Shown here piece by piece: positions 33,101 through 41,542 of a stretch of 64,000 nucleotides of DNA. The stretch comes from JBCBSZ01 sp039185015 (lineage in GTDB: Bacteria > Actinomycetota > Acidimicrobiia > Acidimicrobiales > Poriferisodalaceae): the NCBI GenBank assembly GCA_039185015.1, contig JBCDAU010000017.1:1-64000 (forward strand), written 5' to 3'. The notes beneath the pieces are model-generated. The model did not search any database. It saw only the letters and a list, made by a program, of their open reading frames with translations, and was not told the origin of the DNA. Within the stretch, counting starts at the first letter, position 1. Each line of letters starts with the position of its first letter. The position numbers and the translations under genes are program-made.

Positions 33101-33753
33101 GGGAGCTGGTCGTACCTCCTGAGCGCTTCGGGGACCGTACCCGTCACGACGCCGTGCTCTTCCACCACCGCACGGAGCCAGGGTGGGCGGAGTCCGGCGG
33201 CGACGGTGATCGGGAACTCGACCTCGCCCAACGCACAGGCCTGCCGGGCGAACTGGGCCGCATAGTCGCTGGGTCGGAGGTCGCGGGAGAGCTCGACGAG
33301 GGCGTAGGGATCGGGGGCCCGATGCGGGCCGGGACCGACCTCGGCGATCGGGTTGACGACCGGTCCCGAGCCGCCGCCGGTCAGGCCGGGGCCGTCCAGC
33401 AGCACCGCGCCGCGCACCTCGGCCGGCCGGGCGCCGGCGAGCAGGAGGCCGACGTAGGCACCGAGGCCGCGACCCAGCAGCGTGACGGCGCCGACCTCGG
33501 CGACGACGGCGTCGGCGTCGGCCATGAGCACCTCGCACGTGTAGCCACCGCCGACCGGGATGGTCGACAGACCGTGCCCGGTGAAGTCGAGGCCGAGGAC
33601 CGGGCCCGACCAGTCGTCGGCGACCCAGCTCGGCAGCTCACTGAGCGTGCGCTCCCCGAGGCCGTGGAGCAGGAGCAGCGGCCGCCCCTCGCCGCCGCGC
33701 AGCTCGTGCACGGCGAGCTGCACGCGCACGTGGTCGACGAAGTGGACGTTCAT
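33097..33753 (-). CDS. Alpha/beta-hydrolase-fold protein lacking the nucleophile Ser
   Basis: 218 residues. The fold is clear: L-L-L-L-H-G-L-G near residue 27, L-D-F-T-G-H-G near 55, then the elbow L-L-G-R-G-L-G-A. The G-x-S-x-G serine is Gly96 (codon ggc). No H-near-the-end motif is obvious. It is therefore unlikely to be a normal esterase; it may bind a ligand or a partner. It is flanked and overlapped by the phosphatase-family gene and a second hydrolase gene. Confidence 0.8.
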   Translation of the reverse strand: MNVHFVDHVRVQLAVHELRGGEGRPLLLLHGLGERTLSELPSWVADDWSGPVLGLDFTGHGLSTIPVGGGYTCEVLMADADAVVAEVGAVTLLGRGLGAYVGLLLAGARPAEVRGAVLLDGPGLTGGGSGPVVNPIAEVGPGPHRAPDPYALVELSRDLRPSDYAAQFARQACALGEVEFPITVAAGLRPPWLRAVVEEHGVVTGTVPEALRRYDQLP

Positions 33754-34691
33754 CGCGCCGGACCGACGAAGTCGAGGACGAGCCCGGAGATGTGCTCGGG
33801 CCGCTCGATGTGGACGAAGTGCCCGGTGTCCTCGAGCACGACGAACTCCGCGACCTGGGGCAGGTAGGGCTCGACGTCGGCCGGGCGGGTGCCCCAGCCC
33901 ATCTCCTCGAGCTCGAGGCCGAGCACACCGAGGAGCGGCTGCCCGAGCCCCTTCATGCGCTGCAGCATCCACTCCGGCCGCCAGGGACCGAAGCCGCCGG
34001 GTCGCAGCGCCGGGTCCAGCTTCCAGCGCCAACCGTCGGCATCGCGATGAGCGCCAACGGTCACGAGGTAGCGGAGCCACTCCCGATCGAGGCGGGGGTT
34101 CATGCGACCGCGGCGGTCGGCCAGCTCGTCGAGTGTGCCCGGTCGCCGCTGGTTGGTGCCGGCGCGTCGACGGAACGAGAGCCAGCGGTCGGACTCCTCG
34201 GCCAGCATCGTCACACGATCGTGGTCGGGGAGGTCGGGGACGGGTCGCATCGACGGCAGCCCGTCGAGGTTCACGACGGCGCTCACGCGATGGGGGACGA
34301 CCTCGGCGAGGTGCATCATGAGCCCGCCCCCCTTGGAGTGCCCCACGACCGGGACGGGCCGCTCGGTCGTCGATTCCAGCACGGCCAGCGCATCGCGGGC
34401 GTCGGCGTCCCAGGTGTAGAGCGCAGGGTGTTCGGAGTCGCCGTGGCCGCGCTGGTCCCAGGCGACGACCCGCCAACCCCCGTCGGCCAGCAGCGGCGCG
34501 AAGACGTCGTAGGTCCTCGCGAAGTCGAGGCCGCCGTGAGCCAGGAGGAGGGGTGGGTCGAACGGGTCGCCCCACTCCTTCACGTCGATGCGGAGGCCGC
34601 CGGCGACGACGGTGCGGGTCCGGTCAGGGGCCCGCGCGCCGCGGACGACGGGCTGCTCGTCGAGGTCCTCCACGACGGCGAAGCGTGCCAT
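33750..34691 (-). CDS. Alpha/beta hydrolase
   Basis: 313 residues from the ATG at 34691 (320 from 34712). The oxyanion region is L-A-H-G-G-L-D. The nucleophile elbow V-G-H-S-K-G-G is intact and a late histidine lies in D-T-G-H-F-V. This is the Abhydrolase_1 type; relatives include epoxide hydrolases, haloperoxidases and lipases, so the substrate is open. It is the first gene of the operon with the nucleophile-less relative. Confidence 0.85.
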   Translation of the reverse strand: MARFAVVEDLDEQPVVRGARAPDRTRTVVAGGLRIDVKEWGDPFDPPLLLAHGGLDFARTYDVFAPLLADGGWRVVAWDQRGHGDSEHPALYTWDADARDALAVLESTTERPVPVVGHSKGGGLMMHLAEVVPHRVSAVVNLDGLPSMRPVPDLPDHDRVTMLAEESDRWLSFRRRAGTNQRRPGTLDELADRRGRMNPRLDREWLRYLVTVGAHRDADGWRWKLDPALRPGGFGPWRPEWMLQRMKGLGQPLLGVLGLELEEMGWGTRPADVEPYLPQVAEFVVLEDTGHFVHIERPEHISGLVLDFVGPAR

Positions 34692-35003
34692 CCCGCCGGC
34701 GGATGTGACCAATGCAACGAGGTCGACGGTTTTCCACAGCGGTTGTCGAGAACTAGTGTTTCAAGGACTCGAGCGGGCCGTTGGGGGGACCAGCGCGAAT
34801 GAGGAACACCGTGTGGTCACGTCCGGCGCTGATGCCATCGGCAAGCAGCACGCGGACGCCGGCGATGAGCGGGGGTCGTCCTCCGCAGGTGTCGCCGACG
34901 CGGCGCCTCTCCCAGCGTCCTCGCGACGTCCGACGGGACGACCGCGAGGATCGTCGAGACCGAGACCCCCGGGCGTAGGCCGCCGCCGCTCAGCCGACAG
35001 GGC
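34692..35003. other. Gene-poor gap with a DnaA-like box and a LexA-like box
   Basis: A 312-base stretch without a convincing gene. TTTTCCACA at 34730-34738 fits the DnaA-type consensus TTWTNCACA. GAACTAGTGTTT at 34750-34761 is one base from the actinobacterial SOS core GAAC-N4-GTTC. ATG at 34798 opens a 60-codon frame with no recognisable product. The region may be the promoter and scar of a lost gene. It lies upstream of the minus-strand hydrolase operon, so it also holds that promoter. Confidence 0.45.
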
Positions 35004-37127
35004 TCACGAGCCCACCACCCTGACGGTGCCTCGCCGCCCGTCGAGCTCCACCAGGTCGCCATCTTCGACCGCGCCGACGACGCCCGACGCGTTCGTCACG
35101 GCCGGGAGCCCGAGCTCCCGCAGGATGATCGAGCCGTGGCTGAGGTCACCGCCGATGTCGACCGCGACGGCGTCGACCACCCCGAACGCCCCGATCCAGC
35201 CGGCGTCGATGCTCCGCGCCACCAGCACGATCGGTTCCCCACGGTCCTCGTAGGACTGGGGTGGCTCCGAGGCGACGACGGCCCGGCCACGGACGACCCC
35301 GTCGGTGAGACCGATGCCCTGGATCGACGTGGGGCGCTCGCCCGTCGGCTGCTCTCGATGGGCGTCGAGGTCGTCGAAGCGGTGGAGGAGGTCGGGCAGG
35401 TCGTAACGCCGGTGCGCCTCGTGCTCCGTTCGGCGCCTCTCGATCAGCCCGGACGTCGGTGCCTCGCCGGTGTCGATGACGCGAAGGTCATCGGCGTGGA
35501 GGATCCAGAGGTCCTCGGCGCCGAGGCCGACCCGGCCGGTGATGGCGAGGAGGTCCGCCCGGAGGGCGGCGAAGGTCCGCATCGCCTCGCTCCGGAGCTC
35601 CTCCCTGGCCCGCATCGCCCGAGCGGCGGACCACCACAGCGGCGTGGAGGCGACGGCGAGCGCCGAGCGAGGTGGGGGCTCGGTGGCCGGGCGCAGCGTG
35701 AGCGCCGAGCGCAGCATCGGGGCCGGGTCCTCGGCGTGGCGGGGCCGGGCGAGGTCGCTCTCGAAGATGCCGCGGTGCCCGTGCTCGGCGAGCCAGTCGG
35801 TCCAGACCGCGGCGGCCTCAGGGTCGGTCGGGGCCAGCCCGGCCGAGAGCTCGTCGCTCACGCCGGGCGCATCGGCCAGCGCGCCCAGCCGACGAAGGTC
35901 GTCGAGCATCCGCGTCGCGGGGGTGCGCTGCCGGGCGACGTGCTCGTGCAGCACGCCGATCGCCCGGAGGATCGCGACCTGCGGGGCCATGGCCGATGCG
36001 AGCGAGGACATCTCCTCGACGAGGCCGACGTAGGTCGAGCGCAGGTCATCGAGCACCTCGGCCACGCTCGTGCGGCGGCGCTCGCGACAGCGGGCGAAGT
36101 CGTTCATCCGCGTCCGAGCCGAACGGACCGCCCCGGCTTGGGCGAGTCCGAAGCGGGCGAGCGTCGGGAGGCGCAGCAGCATCCGTCGGGGCCGGAGGGG
36201 CACGTCGTGCTCGACGTCACCGCCCAAGCTGTCGGCGAGCAGCCGGGTCGGCAGGCCCAGCGATCGGAGCAGGTCCTCGAGCAGCGTGAGGTTGAGGTAC
36301 GGACGACCGGCGAAGGTCTCGATGAAGGGCCGGTGGTCGGGCAGCGACGGATCGATCCGCCGGTAGAACCCGAAGAGCTCGGTCGCGCTGCCCTCGATGA
36401 CGCTCGCCATGAACGGCGACGGGAGCTCCGGGAGGATCTCCTTGTGGTTGGCGATCGTGAAGGCCTCGTCGCGGACGAGCGGCCGGGTGATCGGGCGGAG
36501 CTGGACCAACCAGCAGGTGTCGCCGTCGTCGGCCCACTCGACGTCCCACGAGCGATCGCCGAAGTGCCGACGGACCTCGCGGAGCAGCTCGGCCAACCGC
36601 TGCTGCCAGGACTCACGATCACCGTTCGCCGACTCGAAGCGCCGGAGCCGGGGCAGCGCGACCCGGAGGCCCGGGTCCTCGCCGCCGACGAGGCGATCGG
36701 CGAGGCCCTCGGTGACGTTGACGACGTCGTCCTCCCAGCCGGGCTCGGTGAAGGCGACCCCGGCATGACGGGCGTCGACCAGGTGCATGACGAGCACATC
36801 GGCGCGGACCGGTCGGCCGACGGCACCGGCCGAGGCGCGCACCTGCCGGACGGCAGCGTCGACGTCGGACGCAGCGACGCCGAGCTCGGTGCGGAACCGA
36901 CCGGCCAGCGACTCGCTGGCACCGTCCTCCGCCGAGAAGGCGGACCGTACGGCGAGACGGGGTCCGAGTGCTGCGATCGCCGCACGGTCGGGCTCGGACC
37001 CCGGCGGCACGACGAGGCCGGCCGGCACGGGCAGCCCTGCGAGGTGGGCGTCGTCGAGCAGCGCGGCCTTGGGGCCGATCCCGAGCGCTGCGAGGTTGCC
37101 GTCGCCCAGGTGCGGAGCGGTCGTCAC
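35004..37127 (-). CDS. PEP/pyruvate-binding and PEP-utilising enzyme (RPH-like)
   Basis: 707 residues from the GTG at 37127. The N-terminal ATP-grasp-like domain has L-A-V-R-S-A-F-S-A-E-D-G-A near residue 62, where PEP synthase has V-R-S-S-A-T-A-E-D. Q-L-R-P-I-T follows near 210. A long helical middle is followed by the C-terminal swivelling domain with the phospho-histidine in G-G-D-L-S-H-G near residue 670. This order matches rifampicin phosphotransferase and PEP synthase relatives, but it is shorter than RPH (about 865). Antibiotic inactivation is possible, not shown. Overlaps the next gene by 4 bp. Confidence 0.8.
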   Translation of the reverse strand: MTTAPHLGDGNLAALGIGPKAALLDDAHLAGLPVPAGLVVPPGSEPDRAAIAALGPRLAVRSAFSAEDGASESLAGRFRTELGVAASDVDAAVRQVRASAGAVGRPVRADVLVMHLVDARHAGVAFTEPGWEDDVVNVTEGLADRLVGGEDPGLRVALPRLRRFESANGDRESWQQRLAELLREVRRHFGDRSWDVEWADDGDTCWLVQLRPITRPLVRDEAFTIANHKEILPELPSPFMASVIEGSATELFGFYRRIDPSLPDHRPFIETFAGRPYLNLTLLEDLLRSLGLPTRLLADSLGGDVEHDVPLRPRRMLLRLPTLARFGLAQAGAVRSARTRMNDFARCRERRRTSVAEVLDDLRSTYVGLVEEMSSLASAMAPQVAILRAIGVLHEHVARQRTPATRMLDDLRRLGALADAPGVSDELSAGLAPTDPEAAAVWTDWLAEHGHRGIFESDLARPRHAEDPAPMLRSALTLRPATEPPPRSALAVASTPLWWSAARAMRAREELRSEAMRTFAALRADLLAITGRVGLGAEDLWILHADDLRVIDTGEAPTSGLIERRRTEHEAHRRYDLPDLLHRFDDLDAHREQPTGERPTSIQGIGLTDGVVRGRAVVASEPPQSYEDRGEPIVLVARSIDAGWIGAFGVVDAVAVDIGGDLSHGSIILRELGLPAVTNASGVVGAVEDGDLVELDGRRGTVRVVGS

Positions 37128-37876
37128 CCGCCGGTCCCGGTCGGCAGCAGGCCGCGGGCGAGCTCGACCACGCGGTCGAGGTAGTCCTCGGGCTGCTCGA
37201 CCATGGGGAAGTGCCCCCAGCCGGCGACGTGCTCGACGTCGGCGCCGGGGACCAGGCGGAGGAGCTCGTCGGCCTGGTCGGCGCCGAGGACCCGATCGTG
37301 CTCGCCCCAGAGGATGACGGTGGGCGTCGCGAGTGGTTCGAGCGACTCGAACCACTCGGCGGTGAGGAGATCGAACATGTCGGCGAACGCCTCGGTTCGT
37401 CGGTACTCCCGCAGGAACCGGTCGACATAGGAGCGCGGGACGTCACCACGACGGAACAGCACGAAACGTCCGAGCAGCCGCGCCGGCAGCGAGGAGATGG
37501 CCCACTGCACCGCGGCCCGGACCGGCGCCGGCCGCATGAGCCGCGGGAACCAGCGCTGCTCGAGGCGGGCGGCGACGGGGGCGTGCAGGATCAATCCGGC
37601 GACGTCGTCGCGCCCCTGGAGCGCCGACAGCGCGATCGAACCGCCGATGCCGTGGCCGAGCACGACCACCGGTCCGTCAACGGCGGCGACCTCGTCGGAG
37701 AGCGCTCCGGCGAGCGTCTCCATCGTCGCCGGTCGTTCCGGGAGCGGACGCCCGCCGAACCCGGGCAGGTCGATCGCGAGCAGCTCGACGTCGGCGGGGA
37801 CGTGACCGTGCAGCCGGTCGAATCGGAACGCGCCACCGCCGTTGCCGTGGACAGCGAGGATGGTCAGTTCGGCCAT
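37124..37876 (-). CDS. Alpha/beta-hydrolase-fold protein, Ser to Gly at the elbow
   Basis: 250 residues. The fold markers are V-H-G-N-G-G-G near the N-terminus and I-D-L-P-G-F-G near 37. The elbow L-G-H-G-I-G-G has Gly76 in place of the catalytic serine (codon ggc). The acid W-G-E-H-D-R and the histidine W-G-H-F-P are kept. Loss of only the nucleophile suggests a lyase-like, binding or regulatory role. It is the first gene of an operon with the PEP-utilising enzyme. Confidence 0.8.
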   Translation of the reverse strand: MAELTILAVHGNGGGAFRFDRLHGHVPADVELLAIDLPGFGGRPLPERPATMETLAGALSDEVAAVDGPVVVLGHGIGGSIALSALQGRDDVAGLILHAPVAARLEQRWFPRLMRPAPVRAAVQWAISSLPARLLGRFVLFRRGDVPRSYVDRFLREYRRTEAFADMFDLLTAEWFESLEPLATPTVILWGEHDRVLGADQADELLRLVPGADVEHVAGWGHFPMVEQPEDYLDRVVELARGLLPTGTGG

Positions 37877-37923
37877 GGGGGGAACCCCGCTCGTGTGGAT
37901 TGGTGCTACACCGCAGGGTACCG

Positions 37924-38379
37924 ATGGACCCCTCGCTCTCCGGCACCGAGACCGCCCTGGTCATCGCCCACTTCGCGGCCACCTGGTTCCTCGTCGGCCT
38001 GATCTGGATGGTGCAGCGGGTCACCTACCCGGCCTTTCGCCATGCCGCGGGAGACGGCCGGGAGTACCACCGCCACCACACCAACGGCATCGGACCGATC
38101 GTCGGCCCCCCGATGGCGATCGAGGCGGTGACGGCGGTCGGGCTGCTGGTCCCCGGCGTCCCCGGGGTGCCCACCTGGCTCGCCCTGGTGGGCCTCGCGC
38201 TGCTCGGCATCGTCACGGCGTCGACCATCTTCCTGCAGGTGCCGGCTCACGGCCGACTGAGCGATGGGATGGAACGGGCCGAGATCGATCGCATCGTCCG
38301 CACGAACTGGGTACGGACGATCGGTTGGTCGCTCCGCGGGGTCGTCGCCATCGCTGTCCTCGTCACCGCCGGCGTCTGA
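37924..38379 (+). CDS. Small polytopic membrane protein
   Basis: 151 residues from the ATG at 37924. Four hydrophobic helices (around 8-27, 55-70, 77-95 and 130-148). The early sequence W-M-V-Q-R-V-T-Y-P-A-F and later F-L-Q-V-P-A-H-G-R-L resemble the DUF1772-like family of four-helix membrane proteins. No function is known. It is 35 bases ahead of the next lipoprotein gene and may share its transcript. Confidence 0.7.
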   Translation: MDPSLSGTETALVIAHFAATWFLVGLIWMVQRVTYPAFRHAAGDGREYHRHHTNGIGPIVGPPMAIEAVTAVGLLVPGVPGVPTWLALVGLALLGIVTASTIFLQVPAHGRLSDGMERAEIDRIVRTNWVRTIGWSLRGVVAIAVLVTAGV

Positions 38380-38414
38380 CCTCAGTCCGGGACGCTTCGC
38401 TCCGATGGGAACGC

Positions 38415-38888
38415 ATGCGTCGCGTGTTCGTGCTCCTGATGATCGGTCTCGTCTCGGCCGGCTGCTCGGTCTCGCTCGGTTCGGCGGAGACGGGCATCCG
38501 CGTCGACACCGAGGACTTCCTCGTCGAGCAGTTCGAGCAGGCCCTCCCCTCGGTCGAGACCGAGGTGAGCTGCTCCGAACCCGAGCTGTTGGTCGTGCCG
38601 TGCCGCGTCGTCGTCGACGGGCAGGCGGTCGCGTACGAGGGCGTCGTCGGGCCCGACGGCAGGGTCGAGGTCTGGCCGGTCGGCGCGACCGTCGTGGACG
38701 GTGGGTTCATCGAACGCAACCTGGCCACGGACATGCCGTCGGACGCTTCCGTCGCGTGCCCCGTCGTCGAGGTCGTCGCCCTCGGTGAGGAGTTCCGCTG
38801 CGATCTCGGCGGGTCCATGACCGGTCAGGTCGCGGTGGTGTTCTCCGACCCGCAGGGCACCGTGGCGTCGATCGAGCTGGTCGGCTGA
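38415..38888 (+). CDS. Lipoprotein with DUF4333-like repeats
   Basis: 157 residues from the ATG at 38415. A short signal ends in V-S-A-G-C, so it is a lipoprotein. Two segments, each with two cysteines (V-S-C...V-P-C-R-V and V-A-C...F-R-C-D-L), have the DUF4333 look common in actinobacterial lipoproteins. The cysteine pairs probably form disulphides. Function unknown. The stop is 6 bases from that of the convergent PhyH gene. Confidence 0.72.
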   Translation: MRRVFVLLMIGLVSAGCSVSLGSAETGIRVDTEDFLVEQFEQALPSVETEVSCSEPELLVVPCRVVVDGQAVAYEGVVGPDGRVEVWPVGATVVDGGFIERNLATDMPSDASVACPVVEVVALGEEFRCDLGGSMTGQVAVVFSDPQGTVASIELVG

Positions 38889-38894
38889 GCCGCC

Positions 38895-39863
38895 TCAGCG
38901 GGACGGACGACCGCCGGGCGTCTCGCCCAGCACGAAGCCGGTCTGCAGCTCCTGCGAGGAGTCGAGGACGTTGTACCGGGTGACGTGCCGAGCGTGCTCG
39001 GACAGCTGCCGGTGGTCGTCGTAGCTGATGTCCGGCAGCGTCGGCTCGCGGAACCAGGGTGCGTAGAACTCGAGGTTCGGGATCGCCCTGACCTGATCGG
39101 AGAGGTTCGGCGTGCCACCGTGCCAGGCTCGAACGTCGCGGATCATCGCCGCTCCCGCGGGTGCCGGGCAGACGGTGCTGAGCCGCATCCACTCCGGCTC
39201 CTCGTCGAGGGTCGGGATCGGCTCGCGCGAGTGCTGGCTGCCGGGGATCTGGCGGGTCGGACCGTTGATCGGCGTGCTGTCGACGACGAGGAAGTTGACG
39301 CACACGTACGGCGGCGGCAGATCTCGGGTGGTGAGGATGCCACGCGGGTCCGAGAAGGAGCTGAAGGGCGTCGTCGCCGGATCGATCAGGTCGCCCATGT
39401 CGGCGTGGAGGCGTTGGTACTCGACGGCGCCCGGGAGGCAGAAGTCGCCGCTGGCGGCGCGCAGCGAGTAGTCGGGCGAGCCGAAGATCTCGGCGAGCAG
39501 CGGGGTGAGCGCCGGGAGGTCGATCAGCATCTGCCACTCCGGCAGGTGGAGCATGCTGCGCGTGAGGCTCGATCCCCCGAACGAGTAGCGGTGGGAGCCG
39601 CGGTTGCCCCGACGATCCCCGTCGAGGGCGAGGATCTGCTCGACCGCCCGGTCGCAGGCCGATCGGAGCCGGAGCAGTTGCTCGTCGGTGAGGAGTCCGT
39701 CGATGACGACGAACCCATCTCGTCGGAAGAGCCGGATCGCACGGTCTCGATCGCCGGCCTCGACGATCTCCAGGCCGCGCAGACCGGACTCGGCGAGCAG
39801 CCGCTCGCGGAGGGCCACGGTCTCCGGGGCGTCACGACCTGGCCAGTCGTTCACCGTCGACAT
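38895..39863 (-). CDS. Phytanoyl-CoA dioxygenase (PhyH) family protein
   Basis: 322 residues from the ATG at 39863. This is the non-haem Fe(II)/2-oxoglutarate oxygenase fold. The iron ligands are His153 and Asp155 in L-H-A-D-M and His248 in A-W-H-G-G; Arg259 could hold 2-oxoglutarate. Members hydroxylate acyl-CoAs, osmolytes and small metabolites. The substrate is unknown. The promoter region has three copies of an 8-base motif (39895-39952). Confidence 0.85.
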   Translation of the reverse strand: MSTVNDWPGRDAPETVALRERLLAESGLRGLEIVEAGDRDRAIRLFRRDGFVVIDGLLTDEQLLRLRSACDRAVEQILALDGDRRGNRGSHRYSFGGSSLTRSMLHLPEWQMLIDLPALTPLLAEIFGSPDYSLRAASGDFCLPGAVEYQRLHADMGDLIDPATTPFSSFSDPRGILTTRDLPPPYVCVNFLVVDSTPINGPTRQIPGSQHSREPIPTLDEEPEWMRLSTVCPAPAGAAMIRDVRAWHGGTPNLSDQVRAIPNLEFYAPWFREPTLPDISYDDHRQLSEHARHVTRYNVLDSSQELQTGFVLGETPGGRPSR

Positions 39864-39894
39864 CGTCACGACGCCGAGCCAACACCGTCGAGCG

Positions 39895-39952
39895 GTCGAT
39901 GGCAAGCGTCGCAGGGGCCATCGACGATGCCGGCGCTCAGGAGTCGATGGCA
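39895..39952 (-). promoter_or_regulatory. Three copies of GTCGATGG upstream of the PhyH gene
   Basis: gtcgatggca occurs at 39895-39904 and 39943-39952, and its inverse ccatcgac at 39918-39925. The first and the inverse form a perfect 8-bp stem with a 15-base loop. This could be an operator set, or a terminator for the EEP gene upstream. Confidence 0.4.
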
Positions 39953-39977
39953 CGTGAGCCCGCGGCGAGCGGCGAGC

Positions 39978-40802
39978 TCAGCGGACCCGGAGGTCGACGG
40001 CGACGCCGAGGTGATCGCTGGGCCAGATGCCGTCGACCGCGTCGTCGCCGATCAGGAACGCCTGCACCGGGTTGCCGAGCGGGCGAGGACGGGGCCACGA
40101 GACGAGGACGTAGTCGAGGCGCCGCTGCGGCCAGGCGGAGTTGGCGAGGTAGGGGACCCGACGGTCCCACGTGTGGCCCGGGTCCTCGCGGACCTGCGGC
40201 CAGGCGTCGGTCATGACCAGTCCTCGCACGGGCGCCGGCCGGCGGCCCGTGAGGAGCCGGAGCTCGTCGCTGTCGGGCAGGGCGTTGAGGTCGGCACCGA
40301 TGAGCACAGGTGGATCCGCGTCGGGATCGCCGCGGAGCTCGTCGACCAGTTCGAGGAGTTGGGTCGCCTGCTGTTGGCGCAGCTCGCTCTCGTCGAAGCG
40401 AAAGGCGAGGTGTGTGCTGATCACCGGCATCGGCCCGAACGGCGCGTCGAGGCGCGCCCACACGGCGCTGCGGTGGCCGGGCTGGCCGCTGCCGTCGACC
40501 AGCGCGACCTGGCCACGGTCGAGGACCGGCCAGCGGCTGAGGACGGCGTTGGCGAAGATCTCGCCGCGGAACGACGGGTGCTCGCTGCGCACGTGGCGAA
40601 GATCGAGCGAGGTGGCGAGGTCGGCCGAGCGGTCGGCGCCGGCTTCGGTGCCATGCACCTCCTGGAGGCACAGCACATCAGGGCGGACCTCGCCCAGCAC
40701 CCGGCCGATCGCCCGGTGCCGCGCATCGGGGTCGTCCCCGAATCGCCACCACAGGTTCCAGGTGACGACGCGGAAGGTGCCCTCCGGCGCCGCCGGGATC
40801 AC
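39978..40802 (-). CDS. Endonuclease/exonuclease/phosphatase family protein
   Basis: 274 residues from the GTG at 40802. The EEP signatures are V-V-T-W-N-L-W-W near residue 12, L-C-L-Q-E-V-H with the metal-binding Glu near 45, I-G-A-D-L-N-A-L near 175, and W-P-S-D-H-L-G-V at the end. No signal peptide is visible. The family includes DNases, sphingomyelinases and inositol phosphatases; which applies is not clear. The GTGA overlap couples it to the SGNH-like gene upstream. Confidence 0.87.
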   Translation of the reverse strand: MIPAAPEGTFRVVTWNLWWRFGDDPDARHRAIGRVLGEVRPDVLCLQEVHGTEAGADRSADLATSLDLRHVRSEHPSFRGEIFANAVLSRWPVLDRGQVALVDGSGQPGHRSAVWARLDAPFGPMPVISTHLAFRFDESELRQQQATQLLELVDELRGDPDADPPVLIGADLNALPDSDELRLLTGRRPAPVRGLVMTDAWPQVREDPGHTWDRRVPYLANSAWPQRRLDYVLVSWPRPRPLGNPVQAFLIGDDAVDGIWPSDHLGVAVDLRVR

Positions 40803-41437
40803 AGGCAGTCCGCGACGATCTGCGAGGCGATCGTGCGGGCGAGACCCCAGCGACCGTCGTCGGTCAACGACGCCGTCCCCGGGTTGAACCAGGCGGGTCC
40901 CTGGTCGGACACGGCCTCGGCCCAGTCGGCCACGTGGACGTGGGCGCGGGTGCCGGCCTGACGACGGATGACATCGTTCACCGCCGCCATCGTCGCGCCC
41001 TCGGCCGGCGTGCCCGTGACCCAGACCATGCACGAGTCCGAGAAGGTGTCCATCGTCTCGGCGACGGCATCCTCGTGCTCGGCGTCGCCGAGGTCGTTGC
41101 GGGCCAACGCGACGACCAGGATCTCCGGTGGTTCGGCTTCGAGGTCGTCGAGGACGAGCGCGCCGTCGATCTCCAGGCCTCGGGCGAGTGGCCGGCCGGC
41201 GGTCGCGTCGATGCGGAGATCGGTGCCGGCGAGCACGGTGAGGATCTGCGCCTCAGCGTCACCGACCAGCGCATCTCCGATGACGAGGATCTCCCGGTCG
41301 ACCAGCACGGCGACGTCCTCGGAGAGCTCCTGCGGGTCCGGGCTCGCCAGCAGGGCGATGGTGCCGATCAGTCCGATCCACACCACCGGGGCGGCGAGCA
41401 GGGCGAGCTGACTGCGGCGGCGGGCCTCGGGCGACAC
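40799..41437 (-). CDS. Membrane-anchored SGNH-like protein with lost catalytic Ser
   Basis: 212 residues from a GTG at 41437; start uncertain because the purine stretch is very close. One membrane helix lies at about residues 11-31. The rest resembles the SGNH domain found at the C-terminus of acyltransferase-3 (OafA-like) proteins: V-I-G-D-A in place of G-D-S (Ala56), A-R-N-D-L-G as block III, V-A-D-W, and L-T-D-D-G-R-W in place of D-G-x-H. Both Ser and His are lost, so it should not hydrolyse esters. Confidence 0.65.
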   Translation of the reverse strand: MSPEARRRSQLALLAAPVVWIGLIGTIALLASPDPQELSEDVAVLVDREILVIGDALVGDAEAQILTVLAGTDLRIDATAGRPLARGLEIDGALVLDDLEAEPPEILVVALARNDLGDAEHEDAVAETMDTFSDSCMVWVTGTPAEGATMAAVNDVIRRQAGTRAHVHVADWAEAVSDQGPAWFNPGTASLTDDGRWGLARTIASQIVADCL

Positions 41438-41529
41438 CCCTCCAGCGTGCCGGACGAGCGGCCGGGCGCGGCGGATGGAGGCGGGGGTTTCTTCGCCGAA
41501 TCTCCTCCGATCGACCGGGCGGTCGCTCC

Positions 41530-41535
41530 TACGAT
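41530..41535 (+). promoter_or_regulatory. -10 element TACGAT
   Basis: Lies 7 nt before the ABM gene GTG at 41543. Confidence 0.5.
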
Positions 41536-41542
41536 CGGCGTC

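Noticed and set aside
34730..34738. Replication origin
   Set aside because: A single DnaA-like box without clusters, AT-rich DNA or dnaA/dnaN nearby.
34798..34977. 60-codon frame after the LexA-like box
   Set aside because: No ribosome site, odd basic composition and no known domain; kept only as part of the gap description.
35136..37184. 682-codon frame opposite the PEP-utilising enzyme
   Set aside because: Antisense shadow caused by high GC and codon bias; no motifs, while the minus strand has clear ATP-grasp and phospho-His motifs.
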